Source of the DNA: Planctomycetaceae bacterium
GTDB taxonomy: Bacteria > Planctomycetota > Planctomycetia > Pirellulales > Pirellulaceae
NCBI GenBank assembly: GCA_002709045.1
Contig: PAPJ01000030.1
Coordinates: 1-63,156 of the forward strand
DNA: 63,156 nt
Direction: 5' to 3'
Shown piece after piece: positions 44,258 to 53,270 of this stretch. Under the pieces are notes generated by a model. The model did no database searches and was not told the DNA's origin. It saw only the letters and a program-made list of their open reading frames with translations. The position numbers and the translations under genes are program-made. The number at the start of each line of letters is the position of its first letter. Within the stretch, counting starts at the first letter, position 1.

Positions 44258-47200
44258 CTATTTGCTGAGAAAAATATCACTAATCACGACCTGCTTAATC
44301 AGATCCTTGAGGTGATTACCTGACTTATCCAAAGTGGCAACAATCTTTTCGACCTCACCACGATCAACCGGCTCCAAAACACGGCCACTTGAATACGCCA
44401 GTAACTTCCGAGTTAATCCCCGCACAACCTGTGACTCATTCTCAACCAACATTGATTTCAGCGCGACGATATCATTAACTTCCGTTCCATTGGCAAGCAT
44501 CGTTGAAGGATCGATTTCTCCTCCAACCCGATAACGATCTCGCCAACGTCCAATGGGATCAAAGTTCTCAAATGCAAACCCCAGCGGATCTATCTTTCGG
44601 TGACAGCTGTTACAGGTTGCCTGTTCGCGATGAATTTCAAGCTGTTCGCGAATTGTTTTTGCTTCACTTAGATCGGGAGAAAGAGGTTCGACATCTGGTG
44701 GTGGTGCAGCCGGCGGCATTCCCAGAATATTCTCCAGCACCCAGACACCCCGCACAACCGGTGAAGTATCAACACCGTTGGCAGTCGACGTCATAACACT
44801 GGGCATTGTTAGCACTCCGCCACGCCGGGGATCATCCGTAGCCACCTTTCTCAGATAATCCCCTTTCACATCATTACGATTATAGAAAACCTGTGCGATC
44901 TGCTCATTCATAAAGGTATAGTCAGAATCAACCAATAACCGCGCCGGACCATTCTTATGTAGCAAGTCACCGAAGTACTTATTGGTTTGTTCAATTACCT
45001 GAGGTTCCATACGTCGATCCCAATAAACCCGGAAAGGGCCATTTAATTCCGGCGGACTCTCGGAAATTTTATCCAGTCGTAGCCAACGCTCTGTAAAGTG
45101 ATGTACAAATGCTTTGGAACGAGAGTCCTCCAGCATCCTATCAACCTGAGCCTGCAGCACACGATGATTATGCAGCTTCTTTGTTCTCGCCAGTTCTAAA
45201 AGAGCTTCATCCGGCATCGAAGACCATAAAAAATAACTCAGTCGATTGGCAATTTCATAATCTGTTAACTGCTCTTTTTGTTCTTTCAGGTAAAGAAAGT
45301 CCGGGGAACATAATATGGCCGTATAGCCCATTTGCATGGCTTTCATACCGGCCAGAGTATCTTTATCTGTAGTCACCGGAGCATTGGATTGGTCAGCTAC
45401 AGCAAAAGGAGCATCCACAAATCCTGGACCGCTCCAAAAAGCACGAAGAGTATTGGGCTGTCCATAAGCAAAGTATTCAATCCTAATTTTCCGCGCACCT
45501 TTGGCGAGCGTTACCTTAGCCGTCTTCGTGGAAGCACCATGCAAACCATCGTGATCGATCACGCGCCGGTCATCGATAATTATCCTGGCACCATCATCAG
45601 AAGCTAACTTAAATTCGTACTCGGCATCCTGCTTTACACCCAGCAAGCCCTCAAAAACAACTCCATAGTGCTCATTCTTTTCAGCAACTCGTATGTCGAC
45701 AAGTCCTTCGGATAAAGTCCCGGACTTGATGGGTTTCAATTGATCAAAGAGCGGCAAATTGGTCCACTTCCCGTTATAAACTTTGAATTTCAGATCCTGA
45801 ATTCCAACTTCAGGTAGTTCTGGTCCGGTGTGCAGTCTGGCCAATACCAGATCTATATACGGCTGGATTTCTTCTCTGGTAACCGGGCGACGGAATGCAC
45901 GTTCAGCAAACTTATGCAGTAACTGTTCAATTTCAGCAACTGTAAATTCCTCGGAACCATAAAGTTCGCGATGACTTCGGGGCGGCCACTGATCCAGCAA
46001 AGGTTCAATTTTAAGTGCGTGAATCTGCACGGTCGGACCATGATAATTACGAACCACGCCCTTGTGCATCGCCAGCGTCCAGGCTTTTTGAGCCTTATCA
46101 AATTCCTGCTTATCGGTAATGACTTTTCGATCCGGCGGATCCTGATAAACATCCGGAAGGTACGTCTTCGCTAACAAATCAGCACGAGCTTCACGATCGG
46201 TAGGGCCGTTCTCCCAAATAATCTGAGGCATCCAATCCTTATCAATCCACGTCTCGACAGCCACGGTCTTTGTCTGACCATTGCCAGGAAGTGAAATTCT
46301 TTCCAGGGAGATGTTGTCATCACGTGTCCCTCGTTTAAACAGTCGCAAATGAACCAGCATCGGTTGAGTTTGATCTGTCGGAAGAATCTCTCCCCAATCA
46401 TGCTCCTGATCATGAGCCGATAATTCGACTGTAATTCGATACCTGGCAGAAGTTCTCATCCCTCCACGTAACTCATCAGGTGTTACCATCTCACGAAAAA
46501 ATAAAGTGTCAACATCCGGATTGATTTCATTGGCCAAACGTGGAAGATCTTTACGATGAGTACGCAGTAGCAACCCTTTATACTCGCGAACAGGAATGTC
46601 CGGCTGCTTTTCAGAAAACGTGGCAAGCGCCAAACTTTCCTCGGCTGCATCAAACATCAGTCGAAGCAGAAAATCTGACATCACCAAACGGTTACCAATA
46701 TTGTCAAAACCGTCTTCCGTTTCATCACCCGGAAACGAGCGGAACGGGTCTGTCGAAGTATTTTCAACCCGACCATTCCCATTATTGTCAATCAATCGCG
46801 GTTTGTTTCCGATACGTAATTCCGGATCATTAATGTAAAGCAGATCCCGCACTGTATTGCGTAATTCAAATCGATTCAACCGCCGGGTAACTGTCTGACC
46901 TCCGGTACTCCTGAGTTCTGCATAAGCATCCTGAAGCGGGGATGTTAGTTTTTTAATAACTTCAGCCACCTCCTGCTCGCTTGGTTGCAGGGAGTCTTTG
47001 GGAGGCATATCTCCAAGATTCAACTGATCGACGACACCCTGCCACAACTGGAGAGTTTCCAGATCTTTGAGGTCGGACTTAATGTTGTCAAACCTCTTGC
47101 TATTCTCCTGAACATCAGCACCATGGCATTCCGTACAGTACTTTTTCAGGAACGGTTTGATGGTCTCGAACGGAGCTGTTTTAACAGCGCTATAAACATT

Positions 47201-47266
47201 ACCGACAGAGACCGCCACGAGGATGAGTGCGGAGCAATGCATCAGCATCATTCTCAACTGACTCAT
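44258..47266 (-). CDS. DUF1587/1592/1588/1585 cytochrome c protein with PA14 domain
   Basis: Very large exported protein (about 1002 residues) of the planctomycete-specific cytochrome class. I use ATG 47266 (MSQLRMMLMHCSALI), which overlaps the upstream stop as TAATG. The order is: signal, cytochrome c motif CTECH (about 44-48), DUF1587 (VTRRLNRFELRNTVRDLL), DUF1595, a PA14 domain in the middle (FEGLLGVKQDAEYEFKLASDDGARIII), DUF1592 (LSYFLWSSMPDEALLELA), DUF1588 (TSPVVRGVWVLENILGMP) with a second heme site CNSCH, and DUF1585 (LTRKLLAYSSGRVLEP). Members are thought to act with a DUF1552 partner in periplasmic redox chemistry. Substrate and redox partner are unknown. Confidence 0.88.
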   Translation of the reverse strand: MSQLRMMLMHCSALILVAVSVGNVYSAVKTAPFETIKPFLKKYCTECHGADVQENSKRFDNIKSDLKDLETLQLWQGVVDQLNLGDMPPKDSLQPSEQEVAEVIKKLTSPLQDAYAELRSTGGQTVTRRLNRFELRNTVRDLLYINDPELRIGNKPRLIDNNGNGRVENTSTDPFRSFPGDETEDGFDNIGNRLVMSDFLLRLMFDAAEESLALATFSEKQPDIPVREYKGLLLRTHRKDLPRLANEINPDVDTLFFREMVTPDELRGGMRTSARYRITVELSAHDQEHDWGEILPTDQTQPMLVHLRLFKRGTRDDNISLERISLPGNGQTKTVAVETWIDKDWMPQIIWENGPTDREARADLLAKTYLPDVYQDPPDRKVITDKQEFDKAQKAWTLAMHKGVVRNYHGPTVQIHALKIEPLLDQWPPRSHRELYGSEEFTVAEIEQLLHKFAERAFRRPVTREEIQPYIDLVLARLHTGPELPEVGIQDLKFKVYNGKWTNLPLFDQLKPIKSGTLSEGLVDIRVAEKNEHYGVVFEGLLGVKQDAEYEFKLASDDGARIIIDDRRVIDHDGLHGASTKTAKVTLAKGARKIRIEYFAYGQPNTLRAFWSGPGFVDAPFAVADQSNAPVTTDKDTLAGMKAMQMGYTAILCSPDFLYLKEQKEQLTDYEIANRLSYFLWSSMPDEALLELARTKKLHNHRVLQAQVDRMLEDSRSKAFVHHFTERWLRLDKISESPPELNGPFRVYWDRRMEPQVIEQTNKYFGDLLHKNGPARLLVDSDYTFMNEQIAQVFYNRNDVKGDYLRKVATDDPRRGGVLTMPSVMTSTANGVDTSPVVRGVWVLENILGMPPAAPPPDVEPLSPDLSEAKTIREQLEIHREQATCNSCHRKIDPLGFAFENFDPIGRWRDRYRVGGEIDPSTMLANGTEVNDIVALKSMLVENESQVVRGLTRKLLAYSSGRVLEPVDRGEVEKIVATLDKSGNHLKDLIKQVVISDIFLSK

Positions 47267-48534
47267 TAAGCCTGTTTCCAATCGAAGTTGGCAAGAGTAC
47301 CGGAACTGGTGCCAAACCGATCAATCTCTAAACCATGATTCTGCAAAATCGAGAGAAGTAAATTTGCTGCAGGAATGCGGTGAGCGGATTCTGGGTCGGG
47401 ATAAACTTTATGTTCACCATGTCTAAATCCGCCACCGGCAACAACCAGCGGAAGGTTCTTGGTAGAGTGTGGTCCGGTCGCCATCCCACAGCCAAACATA
47501 ACCGTGGTATGGTCCAAAAGTGTACCGCCATTGATCGTATCATCCTGCGCCTTGAGCAATTCCATCAAGTGAGCCATTTGACGCATAATGTTGTTTTCAA
47601 TTTTCTTCAATGCATTGATATGATCGGCACGATTGCCATGGTGTGAAAATCCGTGGTAGCCACCACTAAGACCAAAGTCACCATTAACGAATCCGGAACT
47701 CAGTGTAATTGCACGCGTCGAATCCGTTTGAATCGCCAATGCAATTAACTCAACCATAGCTTGCAAATCTTTTTCTGTCCCTTGACCCTGTTGTGGTTCT
47801 GTCATTTCAGTTTTTGGTTTCGGACGGTCTAACCACGGTTCCTGCAGTTCCAATTTCTTTTCTAAGCTGCGAACTGCTTCAAGATATTCTGCAAACTTCC
47901 GCTGATCGCGTTTACTAAGGTCTTTCTCAACAACTTTTGCCTTATCCAGAACAACGTCTAAGATACTATTTTGACGTTTTAACTTTTCTGCTGCGGTGGC
48001 TTTCTTGTCAGCGGGGTCTTCAATAAATAAAGCTCGGAACATACCTCGCAGATCAATATCCGGTACCTGCACACCGGTTCGCGTGAAACTAACAAGATTC
48101 GACTCATTGACTCTTACGGTCATCGAAGGAAAACGGGTATTTGCTCCTTCATATTCCGCAATCTTTTGATCAACGCTGATATTACCTTCCTGATAATAGG
48201 AAGCCAGATGAGGGCGAACTCCGCTCAACAATACCGGCACTCCCTGGTGCCCAATCGTGTTTCCATGATCAAGGTTAGAAAATACGGTGAAGTCCTCACG
48301 GTGGGCTTCAAGTGGCTTTAAAGTTTCAGGCATCTCATAGTCTACACCTGCCTCTTCTGTCGTCGGGAAAAAAGCATCACGATAGACGCCATAATTATTG
48401 GACATGCAAACAAATCGCTTTACCGGTCCTGACTGATCCGCACGTGCTGTCGACGCCACTGTTTCCAGCATTGGTAAAGCAATGGAAACACCGGCCGCGG
48501 ATAAAAAACCTCGTCGGGCGATGGACTGCTTCAT
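47266..48534 (-). CDS. Tat-exported DUF1552 protein
   Basis: DUF1552 protein of 422 residues, always found with DUF1587-type cytochromes in this phylum. The N-terminus MKQSIARRGFLSAAGVSIALP is a twin-arginine signal. The body shows FVCMSNNYGVYRDAFFP, FSNLDHGNTIGHQG, GVRPHLASYYQEGNISVDQ and MFGCGMATGPHSTKNLPLVVAGG, typical blocks that resemble the alkaline-phosphatase/sulfatase-like fold of DUF1501 relatives. The stop codon overlaps the start of the cytochrome gene (TAATG), so both are made together. Function is unsettled; it likely supports the cytochrome. No odd features. Confidence 0.85.
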   Translation of the reverse strand: MKQSIARRGFLSAAGVSIALPMLETVASTARADQSGPVKRFVCMSNNYGVYRDAFFPTTEEAGVDYEMPETLKPLEAHREDFTVFSNLDHGNTIGHQGVPVLLSGVRPHLASYYQEGNISVDQKIAEYEGANTRFPSMTVRVNESNLVSFTRTGVQVPDIDLRGMFRALFIEDPADKKATAAEKLKRQNSILDVVLDKAKVVEKDLSKRDQRKFAEYLEAVRSLEKKLELQEPWLDRPKPKTEMTEPQQGQGTEKDLQAMVELIALAIQTDSTRAITLSSGFVNGDFGLSGGYHGFSHHGNRADHINALKKIENNIMRQMAHLMELLKAQDDTINGGTLLDHTTVMFGCGMATGPHSTKNLPLVVAGGGFRHGEHKVYPDPESAHRIPAANLLLSILQNHGLEIDRFGTSSGTLANFDWKQA

Positions 48535-48632
48535 AGTAAGAACCTCAATGGCGATAAAACTGTTTTCTCGAGCCTAAGATTACATTATATCCTGCCCCAG
48601 GGGTATGGAGAAAGAATCCCGGTTGTTTAAGC

Positions 48633-50360
48633 CTAATACCCCGCAGCTTTACCCGCAGTACGAGGATCTGAAACCCCGGTAAATTCTCCGGTCCTGAGAT
48701 CCCGATAAATCATCTGGCTAACACCTGCTGAACCCGATAGATACACCTGATGACCAACTTTCTTCATAGACTCTATTAAACGTTCGTCATTGGAACGTTC
48801 CATATATAACCGATCGGGCGACCACTGATGATGAAATCTGGGTGTACTAATTGCATCTGCGGGGGACATTCCCAAGTCCACAACGCGGCTTAATCCCAAT
48901 AGAACCGACGTGATAATTTTCGGCCCCCCTGCTGCACCTGTGGTCAGAATTGGCTGACCGTCTTTCATAACGATTGTCGGGGACATGCTTGATAAAGGAC
49001 GCTTCAATGGCTCAACTCTGTTCGCTTGACTACCAAGCAGGCCAAAAGCATTAGCTACTCCGGGAGCCAGCGCGAAATCATCCATCTCGTTGTTCATAAT
49101 GATACCCGTAGCTGGAATAACAACCTTCGATCCAAAGGATGTATTAACCGTCGCAGTCATAGCCACCCAATAGCCTTGCTTATCCGCCACGGCAATATGT
49201 GTGGTATGTCTGGCAGGGCGTGCAGGGAATCTTGCCGGAGGTAAACCATGGGATTCCACCGCAAGTGCTTCATTTAACTTAATTCTGTGTCCCAATTGGC
49301 GGGCATACTCTTTAGACACCAACCCTTGCGGAACCCGTGTAAAGTCTGCATCTCCCAACCAGTAAGCTCTGTCGGCAAAAGCCAGCTTCATCGCTTCGGA
49401 AACAACATGCGTATACTTCGCAGGATCGCTGCGATAATACTCGGCCACCGGAAACATTTCTAAAATATTAAGGATCTGAGCGACATGAATTCCACCGGAA
49501 CTTGGTGGCGGGAATCCGACAATCGTATGATCTCGATAAGTACTTACGACAGGCGATCTAAGTTTAGCTTTATAGGAAGCCAAGTCGCGCCCGCTCAGCA
49601 CGCCGTCATTATCTGCCATCCATTTCGAAATCCGCTGAGCCACCTCACCACGATAAAAGTAATCGGGGCCACTGAACGCAATCCCTTTTAAGGATCTGGC
49701 CAAATCCTTTTGAACCAAAAGTTCTCCACCAGCCAGTGTTCTTTCGTCCCGGATGAATAATTGTCTACTACCGGCAAACCTTTCAAATATTTGTTTTCTC
49801 GAAGCGAGCAAACGCGCATAACGATCAGAGATTTCAAATCCATCCTCAGCAATTCGAATCGCCTCTTTAAAGTGCGATTCCCAGGGTAATTTTCCTGCTT
49901 TCCGCCAGGCCAGGTGATACGCGGCGACTGCACCGGGTGTCCCCGATGCCAATGGCCCGATCTGTGACAACTCCGTATCAGGTTTCCCATCCCGATAAAA
50001 CATTTCGGCGGTTGCTTTACGAGGAGCTGTCTCGCGACCGTCAATTGCAAACAACTGTCCCTTCGGCGTCCGAATCAGAATGAAACAACCACCCCCAATT
50101 CCGGAATTGTACCCATCCACCACACCCAGGGTAATTGCTGCAGTCAAAGCGGCATCCACGGCATTTCCGCCGTCCGCAATTATCTTTAACGCTGCATCAG
50201 TGGCCCGTGGATGGACCGTGGCGACCATCGCGCGATCCGCCGTGGCCACGTTATCCTGCGCATTGGCAATAACACTGTGCAGGAGGAATAAAAATAAAAG
50301 AATTGCCCGTCTCAAACTTCTAAATAAGTCCTTCAATGGGACGACCACCTTTCTCAACAA
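48633..50360 (-). CDS. ggt: Gamma-glutamyltransferase
   Basis: Periplasmic N-terminal-nucleophile enzyme that cleaves gamma-glutamyl bonds of glutathione and related compounds. It matures by autocleavage before a Thr. The expected Thr386 is present in RHTTHIAVADKQG, with VNTSFGSKV, SSMSPTIV and TGAAGGPKII in the small subunit, and GGNAVDAALTAAITLGVVDGYNSGIGGGCF in the large one. A Sec signal (AILLFLFLLHSVIANAQ) is visible. The ATG at 50360 lies 41 nt inside the upstream DUF1501 gene. A TTG at 50315, just after that gene's stop, would give a cleaner signal peptide (MRRAILLFLF), and I cannot decide between them. 575 residues is normal. Confidence 0.93.
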   Translation of the reverse strand: MLRKVVVPLKDLFRSLRRAILLFLFLLHSVIANAQDNVATADRAMVATVHPRATDAALKIIADGGNAVDAALTAAITLGVVDGYNSGIGGGCFILIRTPKGQLFAIDGRETAPRKATAEMFYRDGKPDTELSQIGPLASGTPGAVAAYHLAWRKAGKLPWESHFKEAIRIAEDGFEISDRYARLLASRKQIFERFAGSRQLFIRDERTLAGGELLVQKDLARSLKGIAFSGPDYFYRGEVAQRISKWMADNDGVLSGRDLASYKAKLRSPVVSTYRDHTIVGFPPPSSGGIHVAQILNILEMFPVAEYYRSDPAKYTHVVSEAMKLAFADRAYWLGDADFTRVPQGLVSKEYARQLGHRIKLNEALAVESHGLPPARFPARPARHTTHIAVADKQGYWVAMTATVNTSFGSKVVIPATGIIMNNEMDDFALAPGVANAFGLLGSQANRVEPLKRPLSSMSPTIVMKDGQPILTTGAAGGPKIITSVLLGLSRVVDLGMSPADAISTPRFHHQWSPDRLYMERSNDERLIESMKKVGHQVYLSGSAGVSQMIYRDLRTGEFTGVSDPRTAGKAAGY

Positions 50361-51651
50361 TCGGAATTGGACGTCCCTGTGGGTTTACCCAATGACTATT
50401 CAAATCAATTTCAAGATGTCTAAAGGTTGTCGCTGCCAGATCCTGAGGTCGCACTATACCGGACTTAATTTCACCACCGGTACGATCCGTGCTGCCCAGA
50501 ACCAATCCGCCCTGAATACCTCCGCCGGACATAATCATCGACATCACAGGCACCCAGTGATCACGACCTGCTTCCGTGTTAATCTTCGGGGAACGCCCAA
50601 ATTCCCCCATCATCATCACCAGTGTATCGTCCAGTAATCCACGCTGCTCAAGATCATTGATAAGCGCCGCATACACCTGATCAACGCGTGGCAGCAAAGG
50701 CTTTAATCCCTTTTCAATGCCTCCCCAGCGGACATTGTCACCATGATGATCAAAATATCCCCAGGCTCCGCTGACCAGCACAAAAGACACACCTGCTTCC
50801 ACCAAGCGACGAGCCAGCAGCGTTTTCTCACCAACACTCGTACGACCGTATTCATCACGCAGTTGGTCCGACTCCTGAGCAACATCGAATGCGGTTTCAA
50901 CTTTACCGGACAAAACCATTTCAAAGGCTCGTTGGGTATTAACATCAAACTGATCCAGCAGTTGATTATCTTCAAGTCGTTTACGAGCTCCGTTAATCTG
51001 TTCTCGCAAGGCAGCGCGGTTTTGCAGACGTTGAATGTTAATACCTACAGGCAACTTAAACTTATCAGCCAGTTCCAGCCCTTTAACCGGATCATGCTTA
51101 CCACTCATATGACCAGCACCATAAACATCCGAAACCCAGGTATCAGCCAGGCCCACAAAAGCTGGCATAGATGGATCATTCGAACCTTTGAATTTAGATG
51201 CAACTGATCCCATCGAAGGATATCCAGCACCATCTTTACCATCATTGGTTCGCCGCGCTAATGGGTTTCCAGCCTGCATCGTTATCGGGGTATGGTTACT
51301 TGCAGAACAGTCAACCGCCCGCAAAACGGCCAGCTTATCAGCTATGGCTGCCTGTTTAGGAAGATGTTCAGTAAATTGAATACCGGGCACCGCTGTTGTA
51401 ATCGTGGCAAAAGGGCTACGAATTTCCACCGGAGCATCCGGCTTGGGATCCCACATATCGATTTGGCTGGGACCACCGCTGAGCCAAAACAGAATGACTG
51501 ATTTTTTAGATTTAGAACCTGTAGTCTGAGCCTGGACTTGCTGCAATGTTGCCAGAGGAAGACTCGCCATTGCTGCCGAACCTGTCTTTAAAAACCAACG
51601 GCGAGAACCAACATGAATAGCGGGAGCCGGTTGCAAATTTGACGGAAACAT
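50320..51651 (-). CDS. Tat-exported DUF1501 protein
   Basis: DUF1501 protein of 443 residues, a very common planctomycete family with an alkaline-phosphatase/sulfatase-like fold. The N-terminus has a twin-arginine motif (SRRWFLKTGSAAMASLP). The body shows ILFWLSGGPSQIDMWDPKPDAP, HLPKQAAIADKLAVLRAVDC, GAWGYFDHHGDN and VMMMGEFGRSPKIN, which may include metal ligands (the DHH and the final DHWVP). The family usually pairs with DUF1549/DUF1553 cytochromes; here that partner is absent and a gamma-glutamyltransferase follows. The biochemical role is unknown. Its stop overlaps the start region of the ggt gene. Confidence 0.85.
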   Translation of the reverse strand: MFPSNLQPAPAIHVGSRRWFLKTGSAAMASLPLATLQQVQAQTTGSKSKKSVILFWLSGGPSQIDMWDPKPDAPVEIRSPFATITTAVPGIQFTEHLPKQAAIADKLAVLRAVDCSASNHTPITMQAGNPLARRTNDGKDGAGYPSMGSVASKFKGSNDPSMPAFVGLADTWVSDVYGAGHMSGKHDPVKGLELADKFKLPVGINIQRLQNRAALREQINGARKRLEDNQLLDQFDVNTQRAFEMVLSGKVETAFDVAQESDQLRDEYGRTSVGEKTLLARRLVEAGVSFVLVSGAWGYFDHHGDNVRWGGIEKGLKPLLPRVDQVYAALINDLEQRGLLDDTLVMMMGEFGRSPKINTEAGRDHWVPVMSMIMSGGGIQGGLVLGSTDRTGGEIKSGIVRPQDLAATTFRHLEIDLNSHWVNPQGRPIPIVEKGGRPIEGLI

Positions 51652-51748
51652 GCCTCAGCATCCTATCGAAAAGAGAAACACTACCAATGTTTTTATCTTA
51701 CTCTAAAAACAAAATAAGAATCAAAATGAATTTCAGCAGAATCGGTTA

Positions 51749-53248
51749 CTACTGTTTCCCGATCTTCAGTGATTCAACATAAGCTCGTATTTGCATACCC
51801 TCTTTGCGCGGCCACTGCCAGGCTGGCCATGACGGGTTATCAGCCTGTACGGACCGAAACGTATGTTGCATATTGCTTATCAGTCGGCGAGCTATTCTAG
51901 GGTTATCATCCTGCACGTCCGTAGTCTCATCAACAGACAAATTAAAAAGCTGATATCCTGCGATTTCAGCTTTTTGGATTCGCATTTGATGTTCTTCTAA
52001 AATATCTCCGTGTGGTGGCAAGCTCCCACCTTCAAACTGTGCAACCAACTTCCAACTCCGATCCAGCACGGCAAGCTGAGATTCACCTCGAGCAGCGTGA
52101 AACTGCCAGTAAAGCGGCTTGCTTCTGCGTATTTGCCGGCCATCTAATGCTCTCAGAAAACTTGCTCCATCAAGCTCTAAGTTCCGTGGAAGCACAACAT
52201 CTGCTATCTGGCAAAACGTTGGCAGGACATCGACTCCACTGACTGGTATGTCCAGAACCCGGGGGTCGGTCAGAGCCCGGGGCCATTGAACAATACCAGG
52301 TACGCGGACTCCACCTTCATAAACGGAACCTTTTTTATTACGCAAACCACCCGTGCTGCCATGTGGATGCGCATTCGTGATTGCCGGCCCATTGTCACTG
52401 GTAAAGAAAATTAGCGTATCGTGACGCAGCCTAAGTTGTTCAAGATGCTTCAGCAGACGCCCAAAGGCGGCATCCATTTGTGTAATATTGCCATGATGAG
52501 CCTGAAAACTCGAAACCTCAGGATCGTAAATACTGGGCTTACCCTGTGGCTCATATAGAGCTGTATATTTATGGTCTGAGGCAATTGGTTCATGAGGCTC
52601 ATGATAAGCGACATACATAAAAAAAGGAGTCTCCTCCTGACGTTGGTTATTCAGCCAGTTGATAGCCTCGTCAGTGACCAAATCAGCTGCATACCCTTTT
52701 AGAGGACCAACTTGCTTTCCGTTTCGCACAAAGTTGACCGGATCCTTATGAGATGGCAATGCATTATTCTGAGTTCCAAAGGACCAGTCAAAACCGTGCT
52801 GTTGCGGCTGAGGGTAACGACTATCTGTAAGATTCCCATTCATATGCCATTTCCCTACGTGGCACGTTTGGTATCCGGAGTCTTGCAACAACTTCGCCAG
52901 AGTGATTTCATTTTTTCGCACATGCATTGGCGAATCATAAGGAATCCAGTTATGAATTCCTGCCCGATATGGCGTTCGTCCGGTCATCAGACCCGTTCGA
53001 GCCGGTGAGCAGTTAGGAGCCGCAGAATAACATCTCGTGAACTTCACTCCTTCCGCAGCAAACTGATCGATATTCGGAGTCTGAACCACTTGGTTGCCGT
53101 AACACCCCAAATCGCCATATCCCAAGTCATCACACAGAACAACGATCAGGTTTGGCCGACTTGACTCTGCATTGGCCCATCCGGAAAAGATGGTGAAGAT
53201 GAAAGTGAACAGCAGCCGTTTCAAATAAATTGTGTCTTCCAACTTCAT
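51749..53248 (-). CDS. Exported sulfatase
   Basis: Type I sulfatase of about 499 residues. The ATG at 53248 has AGGAAGG just upstream and starts a proper signal peptide (LKRLLFTFIFTIFSGWANAE), so I use it rather than the longer frame from 53278. Motifs: VVLCDDLGYGDLGCYG (metal site), NCSPARTGLMTGR with Cys80 as formylglycine precursor (from this start), VGKWHMNG, FFTSDNGPA. About 500 residues is normal. It begins 22 nt after the stop of the GH127-like gene in the same direction, so it may strip sulfate from an arabinose-bearing polysaccharide. Substrate specificity is not decided by motifs alone. Confidence 0.92.
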   Translation of the reverse strand: MKLEDTIYLKRLLFTFIFTIFSGWANAESSRPNLIVVLCDDLGYGDLGCYGNQVVQTPNIDQFAAEGVKFTRCYSAAPNCSPARTGLMTGRTPYRAGIHNWIPYDSPMHVRKNEITLAKLLQDSGYQTCHVGKWHMNGNLTDSRYPQPQQHGFDWSFGTQNNALPSHKDPVNFVRNGKQVGPLKGYAADLVTDEAINWLNNQRQEETPFFMYVAYHEPHEPIASDHKYTALYEPQGKPSIYDPEVSSFQAHHGNITQMDAAFGRLLKHLEQLRLRHDTLIFFTSDNGPAITNAHPHGSTGGLRNKKGSVYEGGVRVPGIVQWPRALTDPRVLDIPVSGVDVLPTFCQIADVVLPRNLELDGASFLRALDGRQIRRSKPLYWQFHAARGESQLAVLDRSWKLVAQFEGGSLPPHGDILEEHQMRIQKAEIAGYQLFNLSVDETTDVQDDNPRIARRLISNMQHTFRSVQADNPSWPAWQWPRKEGMQIRAYVESLKIGKQ

Positions 53249-53270
53249 ATGCCTTCCTATCGTTCCAAGA

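Noticed and set aside
50080..50637. A 185-codon plus-strand ORF
   Set aside because: Antisense to ggt and DUF1501, both of which have clear motifs.
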